DNA of 64,000 nt from Aulostomus chinensis (lineage: Eukaryota; Chordata; Actinopteri; Syngnathiformes; Aulostomidae). The position numbers and the translations under genes were made by a program. The stretch is taken from contig JBBMOA010000013.1 in assembly GCA_037954235.1 (NCBI GenBank), positions 20,768,501-20,832,500 of the forward strand. The letters are read 5' to 3'. The notes under the pieces were generated by a model. The model had not been told where the DNA came from. It made no database searches and worked only from the letters and a program-made list of their open reading frames with translations. This document shows, in pieces, positions 1 to 11,378 of this stretch. Positions within the stretch are counted from its first letter, which is position 1, and each line of letters begins with the position of its first letter.

Positions 1-479
1 ACTAAACATCACAAAGGTGTTGCAAATTTGGGTGTGAAATATACATAGATCATGTGGAGTGTGTTGAGGTTTGACTTCACATTTTTATTTGCTCGTTGTT
101 GAGGTGTACTTATGAAAAGTAAATGAATGTGTCCGTCTTGTACTCTCCTGTAAAAACACTGTGTTTTTTCCTACATAAGCTAGCTAGCTCGCCCTGTCGC
201 TATTCCCGTGTCAGCTGACTGGATGCAAATATGTGTACATTTTTATTTTCATACGTCATGTAATTTAACAGTAGCATTGAAGATATAATAGATCAACATG
301 CCTATGAACTGAACATTTCCACTATTTACATTTATGCTCGTCTGTTTTTCCAATTTTAGGGTGTTTCATAGAGTGAGGAGTGGCCGAAACGTCCTCACTA
401 AGATGGTTTGAAGCTCAAGATGTGCTCACAAAGAGGACTGCACATGCTTTATGCGTTGTCAGCATCCACATCTACAAAC
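1..479 (-). other. enox2: enox2 intron (3' side of the last visible exon)
   Basis: The donor GTTTGT at 479-474 begins this intron, which continues left of base 1. It is AT-rich, and I see no repeat, RNA gene or further exon in it. Confidence 0.8.
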
Positions 480-713
480 CTTTGATCTTGTCCCCCAGCT
501 GGCTGCACTCATGCTCAGAGAAGTGGACGATAGGAGGGGGGGAGGGCGGCCGCAGGCGATCTTCCTCCATCTTGCGCCGGTGCCGCTCCTCCCTGGCCAG
601 CATGCGCTGACGGCACTCCCACTCATAGAGGTCGTCTCTGGCCTGGGCAAAGTCCACGTGGAGACGGCCAGTGTCTTTTTTGTCTGTGCTGGAGCCCAAA
701 CGGATTCTATAAC
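480..713 (-). CDS. enox2: enox2 coding exon, end of RRM and Arg/Glu-rich helix
   Basis: This 234-bp exon (78 codons, phase 1-1) has acceptor GACTCACCAG|GTTAT and donor ATCAAAG|GTTTGT, a weak non-consensus donor. It encodes GYRIRLGSSTDKKDTGRLHV and DFAQARDDLYEWECRQRML, then AREERHRRKMEEDRLRPPSP and PPIVHFSEHECSQLGDKIK. The first third completes the RRM; the rest is a charged helix followed by a Pro-rich turn. The TGRLHV, RDDLYEW, RMLAREERHRRKMEE and HECS residues match ENOX2 rather than ENOX1, which has SGRLHV, RDDFYEW, RMRAREERHRRKLEE and HEAA at these places. This is the main reason for the ENOX2 call. The next codon (G|xx) fits the Asp that follows KLK in mammals. The following exon is left of base 1. 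Confidence 0.97.
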
Positions 714-1990
714 CTGGTGAGTCAAAGGAGGAGGCATTTAAATGGAAACAAAAGAAGACGTGTGGCGATGGAGTAGCAGATTAAAAGAACGTAAATTTGG
801 GGAGAACAGATGGGTCAGCAGGGAACTCACATGCTAAAATGAGGTTATCGCTCTGCTCAGACAGTTTGATAACATTTTCTCAGTGTGTTGCGGCTCCTGC
901 AGGTGCTTGTATCGCTATGCTGCCTTTTTTTAGTTTTCAAAAGCTGCATCTCGGGTTTTTACTGGATATTTGACGGTACAAGGCAAAATGAATGCAAAAA
1001 AACCCCCAAACAAATACATAAATATGGCTTCCTTGTTTGCACTGAACCCTGAGTCCATCTAATATTTGACAGCATCCCATTCACAGGTGAGGTTCACCTC
1101 CTCCTTAAATTGTGCTTTAAATCTTTCACATCTTGTTGCACACTATTCCCCCAAAACAAACTAAAAAGAACAGTTGAATTGGGGAGAAAACATGCAGCAC
1201 TTTACTGCAAATGAAAAACCTGCCAGGAGGCACAAATTTCATTCAGCTGAGCAGCAAGATAGACAAAAGGGAGCCTGAAAGAGTAAATTTACACAAATGT
1301 GCTTTACTTGACATTTTGTTTGGTTTCATCAGGGCCAGTAGTGAGTCACTCTCCATTATACTGCACAAATTGTATTTAGTCCATTAGACAGATACAGTAA
1401 AAGAGAACAAGAGTGTTTATTGATTGTACCTCTACACCAACTCTTTCTTTGTCCTCGTCATTATCAGTTTTGCTTGTTGGAGCCTTCATTTTAGAAGATG
1501 TGTTGTGGCTGTAGGGTTTTGTTGACTGACACCCTCTGTTCTTTTGTCAATACCCAAGACACTGAGGAGAGGAAATTACCTCTCTGGCAAAAACGAGAGA
1601 CCACAGTATCCCTCATTACTCTCTCTTTTCCCCACTATGCCCCTCTTATCCTAATTCAATTGTCACTGGGGGGTTGTAGGTTTGAAGTGAAATCATGCCC
1701 ATTTTGTGAATTAATTGGTTGAAATGATCAGAGTGTCTCATGTTTTGGGTATGTGAGTGTGTGCTCCAGCCAGACACTGTAATGATGCCCATTGTGATTC
1801 ACTGGGAGGGTCGACAAACACTCTTCTCAATACAGATATGGGGGGTGTCCATGGGAAAAGCAGACGCAAACAAGGACTGTGCGTCAGTTTGGGGGTTCAA
1901 CTTCAGTCGTCTTGCTGTGCTTCAGGCTCAACCATGACTTCAATATTTCATATGAGGAGATCTCAGTGCAGATCTCAGATGGATATACAC

Positions 1991-2025
<35 letters not shown>

Positions 2026-2039
2026 GTGTGTGGGGGGGG
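1991..2039. repeat. compound microsatellite (TA)n(GT)n with G run
   Basis: Uninterrupted TA repeats pass into GT repeats and end in eight Gs. Confidence 0.95.
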
Positions 2040-2162
2040 TATTATTTATTGGAAAACTACATTGCTCCGTCATCTGGCTAAAACATGGACCTCAGCTCCA
2101 CATCTTACAGCAAGAATAATGGCAGACTGAATCACAGGAACTCACACACGTCCCCACGCATG

Positions 2163-2165
<3 letters not shown>

Positions 2166-2230
<65 letters not shown>
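2166..2230. repeat. (CA)n microsatellite, about 65 bp
   Basis: A pure CA dinucleotide tract. Confidence 0.97.
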
Positions 2231-2232
<2 letters not shown>

Positions 2233-2743
2233 GGTGCTTCAGCACTTAATAATGCAGGGCAGACTATTGAGTTTGCTGCTTTTCTTTTATGGGATTTCTT
2301 TATGTAGGTATGTATGACCAAGAGGTGATTTATAATGAACCAAGCCTCAGGGGGAGATGGTCATCTTTTCATGGCATTTGTTAGTTTTTTTGTTTGTTTG
2401 TCAGTAAACAACATAAAAACTACAAGGCTGATTTTCACCAACCTCACTGAAGTGGTGTTTTGTGGGACATGGAAGAACACATCCAATGTTTTGGGCAGGT
2501 TAGTCTTACCAGGAAATTACTCTTTAATGCTTTGATAAACCTTTGACGGTGGGTTGATCATACCAATCCTAAATTTGGAGAGATTTTGTTATATGGTGTT
2601 AAAAGTCGTCAAATTTGTATTTTACCTAAGAAAGGGAAACTGTAATGACCGAACTCCACATGATCAGACAATTCTTAGACTTCACCTTTGATGAGAGTCC
2701 TGGCATGATGTCATTTACAAGCTGAATTTAAGTCAGTCATAGT

Positions 2744-2755
2744 GCCACCTAGTGG
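2744..2755 (-). promoter_or_regulatory. CTCF-core-like motif
   Basis: The minus strand reads CCACTAGGTGGC, which fits the CTCF core CCASYAGRKGGC at every position. A second such motif in the same orientation lies 121 bp to the right. Occupancy is not shown by sequence. Confidence 0.4.
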
Positions 2756-2864
2756 CTACAGGAAGAAAGCCTGATGGAACAAATATCTGATTTAAATCAT
2801 CACACCTTGGTGTCTTCACATGATGCATAGCAACATAATACAGAGCAAGTGTGTATTCTCCAGT

Positions 2865-2876
2865 GCCATCTAGTGG
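2865..2876 (-). promoter_or_regulatory. CTCF-core-like motif
   Basis: The minus strand reads CCACTAGATGGC, also a full match to the CTCF core, in the same orientation as 2744-2755. Confidence 0.4.
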
Positions 2877-3383
2877 ACACACAAAATCATATCAGTACCA
2901 CAGTGCACCCGTGAGCCTGGTTTGTGCAAAATCTTAAGTTCCGCTTGCCAGAGGGAGGCGTGCTCAGAGTATTGATTTTGTCCAGTGTGAGCCACAAGTT
3001 GAACTATATTTTAAATTACTTCACTCCTAACTGATTTACAATAATAGTTCATCCAGTGAAGTTGTTGAGGCATATTTCTTGTCTTAAAATATTCTATCTG
3101 TGACTTAAATTCCGATAAATGGAAGTCTCTTGAGTAATTTCATGACTGAACAGGCTGTAGAATGACTTTGTAGAGTTTTACCTTAGATTTCAACTTCATT
3201 CCTGACAAACCAGTTTTTTTGTGTTAGTTTGGTGAGACAGATGGATTGGAACACTACAATACCCTTGAGCCTCCAACAGCACAGCTTCAGAGAGGTGGGC
3301 CGTAGTGAATACAGAAGATTTGCTTAATTCACATAAAACCGACCCCAATATGGAAATAAACTTGTTGTCATGACATCAGTTTA

Positions 3384-3683
3384 CCATCCATCCATCCATC
3401 CATCCATCCATCCATTTTTTACCGCTTATTCTGTTCAGGGTCGCGGGGGGGCTGGAGCCTATCCCTGCAGCTTTCGGGCGAGAGGCGGGGTTCACCCTGG
3501 ATGGGTCACCAGTCCATCACAGGGCCAACACATAGAGACAAACAACCATTCACACTCACAGCCACACCTACGGTCAATTTAGAGTATCAATCAGCCTCGT
3601 CCTCTCTTGATGTCTTTGGACTGTGGGAGGAAGCTGGAGTACCAGAGAGAACCCACACAGGAACAGGGAGAACATGGAGACTC
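3384..3683 (-). mobile_element. 5'-truncated SINE/LINE-tail repeat, minus orientation
   Basis: It starts with (ATCC)n at 3384-3414, then ACCGCTTATTCTGTTCAGGG, GGCTGGAGCCTATCC, GCGGGGTTCACCCTGGATGG and CACAGGGCCAACACATAGAG. It ends with GACTGTGGGAGGAAGCTGGA and GAGAACATGGAGACTCC. This is the reverse complement of the 3' half of a very common fish SINE. The tRNA-like head is missing. Flanks CATCAGTTTACC (3374-3385) and CATCAGCTTTCC (3684-3695) match at 10 of 12 bases and may be a target-site duplication. Confidence 0.8.
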
Positions 3684-3914
3684 CATCAGCTTTCCAGTTC
3701 TGTAATATTTATTTTCTACAGGCTGGTTCGGGTGCACTTAACAGAACCGTAATCTCCATGATTAGATGGTTGATCTTATTTGAATGCATGTGCAACGTAT
3801 AAACTGGTGCCTTCCACGAGCTCAATATTCATGAGTCAACTGGCACGAACACACTTAACACCAATAAACAACTCATAAAATAGCGATAAAGGTTTTACGT
3901 TGATCACGGCTTAC

Positions 3915-4121
3915 CGGATAGGAAGAGAGCTTTATCCACAGTGAACTCCTCTGCAAATCTAATATGGCAGAAGTTCTTCTTGCTTTTTCGGATAGCGGTG
4001 ATATCGCCACACTGTCCAAAAACCTCCATGATAAGCTGCTCAGTGGCATTCTCTGGTAGACCACCGACAAACACTGTCTTACACCCTGGAGGGCGCTCTC
4101 TTGTCGCTGGAGGGGGGAGAT
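3915..4121 (-). CDS. enox2: enox2 coding exon, first part of the RRM domain
   Basis: This 207-bp exon (69 codons, phase 1-1) has acceptor TTTGAACAG|ATCTCC and donor CTATCCG|GTAAGC. It encodes NLPPPATRERPPGCKTVFVG, then GLPENATEQLIMEVFGQCGD, ITAIRKSKKNFCHIRFAEEF and TVDKALFLSG. VFVGGL is the RNP2 strand and KNFCHIRF the RNP1-like strand of an RNA-recognition-motif fold, the only classical domain in ENOX proteins. The match to human ENOX2 is close over the whole exon (same PPPATRERPPGCKTVFVGGLPEN block). ENOX2 is described as an externally anchored, growth-related hydroquinone/NADH oxidase with protein disulfide-thiol interchange activity. The residues for NADH, copper and drug binding are in C-terminal exons outside this window. 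No frame breaks are present. Confidence 0.97.
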
Positions 4122-7100
4122 CTGTTCAAAGGTGATAGAAAAAAAGAAATTCAGAGTTATGTGACTGGTTTGAAGTATTATGGCTGTGGCTGCTAGAAAA
4201 TATTCAGAAACCCCATAACAGTAAAACTTGATTTAGAGTATGAATTATGCTTTTTGAGAAACTGGAAACAATTTGTCCAATGGTGATGGAAGAGACTGTT
4301 ATGATTAAATGACTGCTGGAAATGGTTTTGGAAGACCAGAGGAGCAGGTCTGATTTCCTGTCCTGTATTTGTTTAGAAATGTACAGAAAAACCCAAGCCA
4401 CAACAACATTACAATAACAGAAGACGAGAGGGAAGGCACCAGAGAATTGAACCTCCAGTCTAAAATATAGATTTGATTTTTTTACTTGAAATGCCAACAT
4501 TTGAATACCACCAGACTCAATAAATATCAAAAGCCTGGACGAATCAATACAGCAAATAAACACAGAAGGAAAAGCATACAGAACAACAAATGAGAGCCAT
4601 AAAAGGATGGAAACCTCCAAAATAAATCATCGCTGACTGTCTGGACACTGAGAAGATCCACAAAGATGTTTTACCCTTTGACTGATTGAAAAATAATATT
4701 GAATTTAGGACCATATTAGAAAGGATAAAAATAAAATTTATGGAGAAAAAAATTCCCCTTAGTGACCTGAACATTAGTTTTCAATTTTTATCACAGCGTC
4801 AACATAATATGTGATCCAGGAAATGTTCCGCTGAGGTAAAACTCCAAAGATATGCAGACATAGGGAAATATAGGCCTGTATGATAAAGCACCTCATTCAT
4901 AAGGCACAAATGACAAGAAGACCCTAGAGTCAAGTCCCAGATTGAGGCTGTGAATAATAAGCGGCTGGGTCAGAAAAAAATTTACATGAGAAATTTGTAT
5001 TTAATATGATAAAACACTTTGAAAACAGGCCACACTCTGGATCACATTTAAAGCTCTGCACTTCTGACCTTAAAAATAATAAAGCTAATGCATGTATAAT
5101 GATAAATTGGAGGAATACGCTTAGATTGTATTTTTTCTGTTAGATTACTGTGAATATCAAACTATTCCATGCATGAAAATGAAATCCTTCTGGCCACAAA
5201 GTGATTGCAAATCTTCTCATGTGGAAGGTCCCCTGCATTGCAGCATTCACTTCTTCAACACAGATGAGTGTTGACTGATCTAATCTCCAACAGATCAGGC
5301 TTCTCATCCATGATGAATGTGATTACCCGGGTCCATGAGGAGGGAACCAGCTAATCAGCAGAACATCGAGGATGCTGTATTTCTGGATCTGGATTAGCTT
5401 GAAAAGCCTCGCAGTCACTGTAACCGACGACTCCCTCTGCCTTCAGAATTGATACTTGAGAGGGAACATGAGACGGCCCTCGTTTTGATACCTGAGGCCC
5501 CGAGTGGAGGATGTGAAGTGTGGTCTTATTCAAGACTGAGCTCTGATTTGACGTGATGGATGTCTGTGGGAGAACACGGAACGATACCGCAATGCAACCC
5601 CAAGAAATCAGGTTTCTCTGTGGACTTGCTGGTCCCACTCTGAGCTTCGCAATTTGGGAATTTCATGGTGTAACGCCTTCAGATTTAGAGGACCCAGCTG
5701 ATGTTATTAAGCATGCAGTGTTAATATTCACAGTTATTTGTTTTTTTATTTAGTCTTACTCCTGTGTCAAATGTACTTGTCAGTTATTTATTCATTCTCA
5801 TCTCGTTCACATAGTCTATCGATCTAAAAATCTCAGCATTTAAGTCTTGTTTTCACCAAGTAGTCGTTTTACTCAGTGAAATGTCTCTTCAGGTTTTTGT
5901 GCAGTGGATTTTGATTTTGTTTTAGTCACATTTTGGTTATTAGACCTTTTTTTTGTTAACTTGGTCTCATTGTAGTCAACTACATCTCTCGAAACCTTCA
6001 TCTCATTTTGGTCTGTTTGATTATTGTTGGACTAAGTCTGGTTTTTAGTTGGCAAAATTTGAAAGGGCACATTTTCTTATTCGTTTTCATCTATGAAAGT
6101 AACACTCATTTATTCAACAATTGTTAGTGGGAAGAGTTGCAATTTGAACACAGATTAAAGAGAATACATCATATTTCTTCTGGCAAAAAAAAAAAAAAAA
6201 AAGCAAGTGTTATCTTCCTGTTGTGAAAGCTCCTTGTATTCCTACAGTACTCAACAAACTTTCAGCTGATCGCGTCCAAGGTCTCCACCACCTCACCTGT
6301 GAATGTAGGGTTAAAGCAGAAACACTGACGTGAAGTTTCATTCCTTGACCTTCAGAGTTGGCAGATAAAATTAATTTTTGAGCTGGACAGAAACTGAAAA
6401 GGTGGAGCTGTAAAAGCCTGCAACAGCAAGAAAAAGCTTTGTTGGCAGATGCAACAAAAATTAACTGACCTTTTTTGGGTAGCGAAAACGGCTGATGGTG
6501 GTGATGGCGATTATGAGGAGAGCAGTGAGGACAGAAAAAAAAAGTAGTAGTGCGGCAGAAGGTCAGTGTTTTATGTTCTAATTTAGAGAAAGAAGCTTTT
6601 GTTTTATCACTGGAATTATCCGTTAACTTGTAATTTGTAAAGTTGGTGATAACTCCCAGCATTTTTGTTGGAACGAATGTCAGCTACTTGCTGTGCTACT
6701 GAAGACCACCGTTCATCACATTAGCTGGTTCTATGCAAATTAACCTGATAGAAGATATAAATAAGCTATTCTCAACTGCCTGATAAAATGGTTATACATG
6801 ATATACAATCTACGATAGCATTAGTGCGTCTTCTCAGTGAATGCATTTTTATGCAAATCAAGCAAGCAGGTGAACCGGCGGCGGAGAGAGATGGAGGACG
6901 GAAGGCAGCTTACGCAGGATATGTGCGAGTTGAGCTGCTGGCAGATTGAGTAATTTCTTGTTCAAATTCTAACTCGATGACTGTGTCCCTCTGAGTAACT
7001 GTGAAAAGGAAACTTCAAGGCTGATCATTTTAAAATGCAGACAGAAAACCCGAGGACAGAGAGGAGAGGAGGGTGGATGAGGGGGTTCTGTGTTGAGAAA

Positions 7101-8101
7101 TGCAGAGTGAATTCAAAAGCAGCGTTATATTGTGTAGAACATTATGGTGATTTCAATAATTTGTTAAATTTATTCATATATAAGGAGGAGCATAACACTA
7201 AGCATACTGAAAATACAATGCAATCCTTGAAAATAACCACATAGTTGAATGTGTGATAAACTGAAGTCTTTAAGGTCTATTTCTTTATATTCTATTTACT
7301 CACTCGACTCATTACAGGTCTGAAGAGACTGGATTTGGTGGCTGTGTACAAGGTTTTTCATTATTTTTGGACCTACAGTAAGTGTATGATTTGCATTTGA
7401 GGGAATGTGGATAATGTTTTTCCAGATATTATCAAGTGCAGACGACGAATAAACTGTGCTTTTATTTTGACACACCAGACACCTTAGACAAATATCGAGG
7501 CTGTTCTTAAACGAAGACAACTGCTGCTCCTATGTCCTGCCCGCTCCCACAGGACCGCTGCGTAGCCATCCACCAGCTTGCTACACAAGTCAGCACATCC
7601 ATCACAGACACTGGCTCACCCCTTTTTATGGTTGGAGGGTCGCTAAAGGGAGGAGGCTTCCACCCTTGAAGGACTGTTATTCAGAAGATTAACTACATTT
7701 ACTCACACCCAACTAAACATTAGGTGCCGCCATGTCATCCGAGAACAAACAAGAAGCAGGAACCCACGCATGGGGAGAGCCATCACATCACATATGGGAG
7801 CGGACGTTCGCAGACTCTAAAAATACGAGGACATCCTACCTTTCAATGCGTCTGTTTACATTAGAACAGACAGGGACAAACATGACGCCAATAGAAACTC
7901 TTTGGAAAGAGCAGCACTTTGAAACAAAACACTTAGCAGGTGATTGGATGAACCATCTGTCTATCAGGCCCCAAATTCAACCAATCAGATGAATGAACTG
8001 GCACAGGAGCTGAGGTCAGTTCGTAGAAGAGCTAACAGACTTGCTGTCCTCACACTTAAACCACACCCTTACCTCCTCAAAGGAGGCTGATCTGTCCAAA
8101 C

Positions 8102-8349
8102 TAGGGATGGCTCAATACCGTGTTTTATGTCTGACACTGATAGCTCAGCACTGAGTATCTGATGGGACTGATACTACCTTCTCTCTGGGTTACTCCTGAC
8201 TCTTCTCTCTTCAAAACAGGTGACAACATGAGCATGTACGTAAGGGGATTTGGGCTAATGGATCCGACTGGATGATATTCATATCCTTTTCCAATTTCTG
8301 ATGCGGTGACTTGAGCCAGTATCGAGCCGATATTGGGTCGGCATCCTTG
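8102..8349. mobile_element. hAT-like non-autonomous element (MITE), older copy
   Basis: The left end reads TAGGGATGGCTCAATACCG and the right end GGCATCCTTG, an imperfect terminal inverted repeat (7 of 10). The flanks are GTCCAAAC (8094-8101) and GTCCAGAC (8350-8357), matching at 7 of 8 bases like an aged hAT target-site duplication. Inside are GATAC/GATATT words typical of hAT MITEs of the kind with TAGGGATGG ends. It has no coding capacity, and boundaries are by eye. Confidence 0.6.
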
Positions 8350-8947
8350 GTCCAGACCACAGGGGGGCTCAGACACAGACGCAAAACTTGCAGTCTGACA
8401 AGATGGCCTCTCAGGTAATCTTGTGATTTTGCCATGGTTCCAAATGACCTTTTTCTTCACGAGCAGTTACATTTTTAACCACTCACTCACTTGTGTCAAC
8501 CAGCAGCATGTCACTGCATGTGGGGGAAAAAAACAAAAACAAAACGAAACACAACAAGATCTACAATATTTAAGCGTGATTATTTATGTAAATGGGACAT
8601 GACTTGAATATTGAAAGTACTTGAAGAAAAAGGGTGACATCCTCTCTTCCTCTCTGTCATATGAGAGACTATGAGATGGAGATAAAGCCTTTCCAGCCCA
8701 GAGACTCAACTACCCTAAATCCCCATGGGCACGGGGAGGAGAAGCACGAGCACAGTCATGCCCATTTAGGAAAAAAATGGAATTACCGCCTCGTCGCGTA
8801 TGTCTCTGCCAATAAAGGCCTGGAAAGTGTTTTTGTAGAACATTGTGATGTCACAGTCATCACTTCGTGATTTTGACTTATTAGACATTTGAGTTATATT
8901 TCTTCATAATCAGCAAATCTATTCCTGGATTACATCCAGAGCTATGT

Positions 8948-9120
8948 TTTGTGAGGTCACAGCGACCTCTAATCAGTTCATCCTAGAGAGCGATTGTGCC
9001 AGATCCCCTCAAGGCGTTGCTGCGATATTGTACTCACAACAATGGGAGGGATGGATGGACAAGTCAAAAACATCATGCCTCGGGCCTTGGCTGTCGCCGT
9101 CGCACAGACATAACAGAAAT
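8948..9120 (+). repeat. dispersed fish repeat family, copy 1
   Basis: It contains GTGAGGTCACAGCGACCTC, CTAATCAGTTCATCCTAGAG, CTCAAGGCGTTGCTGCGATA, CTCACAACAATGGGAGGGAT and ATGCCTCGGGCCTTGGCTGTCG. I recognise this as a repeat seen widely in percomorph fish genomes. Copies 2 and 3 here share the GTTCATC...ATTTGTGCCA and GTGACC blocks. Its transposon class is unknown to me. Confidence 0.6.
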
Positions 9121-10321
9121 GATACTCCACCACTTTAGCGCTGATAGACGAGTGGGAGGAAGCAGCGGCAAGGTGAAAGAGGATTGACGTCTGAATGGGG
9201 GAGGGTCTGACTGAAGAAAATGGAAATGGAAGCAGGAAGAAAAGAGATGATGAGGATGCACACTGACAGTGAGGTTATTCACACTGAGAAGATGGAAGAA
9301 GGGGAGAGAGCTTGAGAGCTGGGGGAGGGCTACAAGGTTGTTAATGCTCAGCTAAAGGTCAGTCGGAGGTGATGCTGCACATGGTGTCAGGTTGTGTGTG
9401 CAGCTGGAGGGTAATGACTACCTCCAATAGATGCCATATGCATCCTGGTCACATGAATGCCAGAACTCTCATTATAATATTAGCTCTTAGCCAGCACTGC
9501 AGCCAGTATCAATACATGTGTCCCTTTGTTCTTCACAGAGTAAAACTCTCCCAACTCTCACCTGCATTCCTAAAACATCTATCACTGCATCAGAGCACAT
9601 CTATGTGTCACTGACACTGGTACATTTTTAGGCTCACTGTTGATATGTTGACTTGAACATAAATGCAGTACTTTGACCTCCATCAGGATATGAACATGTG
9701 TAATTAACACATCTCAAGACAGCTGGAATTAAGACACGTAGTATATATATATGCTAGCAATGCATTCACTCCGTACGTGAATCCTTCCCTGCCCACGTAA
9801 GCCACTGCGCATTCATTCAAGTAAAGTTAGCGTTGTGACGATGAACGCCGAGGTAAATGTGGGATCAAGACAAAGAGCTTGTGGTTAAAACTAACAGCTT
9901 ATCTGTTGTATACATTTGGATAGAAGAGAAGCGTCACGGCACCAGAAAGACTTTATTAAGGTCCTCCTTTCATTCCCTTATCAAGCCTATTGGAAGGCAA
10001 CAGAGCTGCTTTCAAAAGATGCAAAAACTGACCATATTCAAACAATACCACTTCATTTCAAGCAACAGAAAGATCCACTGGCCTTCCTCTGCTCGAGAAC
10101 CTGATGTGACAAGTAACCTGCCAACCAGCCAATTTCCAGAAATTTGAAAATAAAATTCACTTAAAGTTGGTGACTGGTACCTATTCTAGAAAACGACTTT
10201 GGCAAAAAGCCCAACAAGGCATTATATCCATCTGTCTGTTGGCTGCTTTCTGCAGCAGCAGCTTGCAGAGGTAGAAGATTTGCAGACATATTCCAGATCC
10301 TCTACAGCACTTCCCTCCAGC

Positions 10322-10350
<29 letters not shown>
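10322..10350. repeat. (TA)n microsatellite
   Basis: A pure TA tract of 29 bp. Confidence 0.97.
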
Positions 10351-10353
<3 letters not shown>

Positions 10354-11222
10354 CAGAAAAGAAAGTTTACTTGTGCGCAGCATTCATTATTCTTAATCTG
10401 GTTTCTATCCTGAAACCAACTTGACCTGGGGGACGCTACTTGGAACTGTTGGTCCAAATAACAAATCTCCAAGGGTAGCATAACACAAAACTCATCCAAC
10501 GCAATAAGGTGGCTATTCACTCAGCGTATGATCCATCCCTGATGGATTAAGAGTACAATCCAAGTACCTAAAGGCTGTTTCCTCAGATGTTTGCCTATTC
10601 AAAATACCTGCCTCAGAGATCAACTGCCTTTTGTGATAGAGATACATTACTGACAGAGATGAGGATCAAAAAGTGATTGAGGAGTAACTGGGACAGACTA
10701 GAAAGGTAGACAGAAGTAGAAAGCAAATATGAAAAGGAAGAAAAAGGTCCAAAATCCCTGATAGGGAATGAATAACTCAAACATCACATGTCAACTTTCC
10801 ACTTCATGTCTGATTTCCAGGAAAACATATAAGAAAAAGCTCAACCTTGCATCACAGATGGTGAAAGTTGGGTAATTTGCAAAGCTGATCCCTCTTTCAG
10901 CCTCCAGGTAAGTATACAGAGTGCCTCATTCATTTCCTTTGCTTAGCTGCAAGGTGAAGTTTAAACTTTTAATCAGCTTTTCCCCCCTGTAACATATTGT
11001 GACACCAGGTAAAAGTACACACCAAAAATATACAAGGATATTTTAAAGAGATTGTAAATTCTCAGGTACTACAAGGTAATGGGCTTTTGTGTTATTTCCC
11101 CTCGTTGATGACAGATACAACTTCAGAAATGGATGCTTTCAGAGTGGTGTGCTTCTTTTGTGCAGTGGTTATTGAGAAGATGGTGCAGAAGAGGGCGGCA
11201 AGTGTTCGACATCAGGACTTAC

Positions 11223-11378
11223 TGGGGTTGGGGGGGAAGAGGGTGCAGCTCTTGCAGTGGATGATCTCCTTGACAACCGGTAGATCCTGTGAGAGGGGTG
11301 CAGGTACCATACCTAGGCCAGGCATCATGGGATTCATAGGTGTGATTCCAGCCATCATTCCAAGGCTGGGGTCAAAAT
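11223..11378 (-). CDS. enox2: enox2 coding exon with CxxC motif, upstream of the RRM
   Basis: This 156-bp exon (52 codons, phase 1-1) has acceptor GACTTCAG|ATTTT and a strong donor CCCCA|GTAAGT. Its translation runs DFDPSLGMMAGITPMNPMMP, then GLGMVPAPLSQDLPVVKEII and HCKSCTLFPPNP. This aligns along its whole length with human ENOX2 (DFDPALGMMTGIPPITPMMP and VVKEIIHCKSCTLFPPNPN, from memory). The first Asp codon is shared with the previous exon and the last Asn codon with the next. CKSC is a conserved CxxC pair, of interest in a protein family with disulfide-thiol interchange activity, although I cannot say it is the catalytic pair. The exon is Met/Pro-rich and probably disordered apart from the HCKSC block. 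Confidence 0.96.

Larger units (their letters stand above)
714..3914 (-). other. enox2: enox2 intron between the two RRM exons (3,201 bp)
   Basis: This GT-AG intron splits the RRM coding sequence. It holds a TA/GT microsatellite with a G run, a long (CA)n, two CTCF-like motifs and a SINE, all listed separately. The stretches 714-1990 and 2231-2740 show nothing recognisable; the short plus-strand ORFs there (for example 1757-2119) have no domain and partly run through microsatellite. Confidence 0.85.
4122..11222 (-). other. enox2: enox2 intron (7,101 bp)
   Basis: This intron lies between the CxxC exon and the first RRM exon. It contains a hAT-like MITE, a dispersed fish repeat and a (TA)n tract. 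A 138-codon minus-strand ORF at 4620-4204 has no recognisable domain. 4800-5740, 6210-7640 and 9300-10300 show nothing I can name. 5750-6120 is T-rich with recurring TTTAGTC/GTAGTC words and may be an old transposon relic. 7730-8100 resembles a dispersed fish repeat but I cannot name it. Confidence 0.85.

Noticed and set aside
4204..4774. 138- and 76-codon minus-strand ORFs with hydrophobic stretches
   Set aside because: No recognisable family, no splice context and AT-driven hydrophobic composition; treated as chance ORFs in an intron.
5750..6120. T-rich block with repeated TTTAGTC/GTAGTC words, possibly an old hAT-type MITE
   Set aside because: No terminal inverted repeats or target-site duplication could be found, so the class cannot be supported.
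7730..8100. Sequence resembling a dispersed fish repeat (GATTGGATGAACCATCTGTC)
   Set aside because: Recognition rests on vague memory only, with no internal second copy or boundaries.
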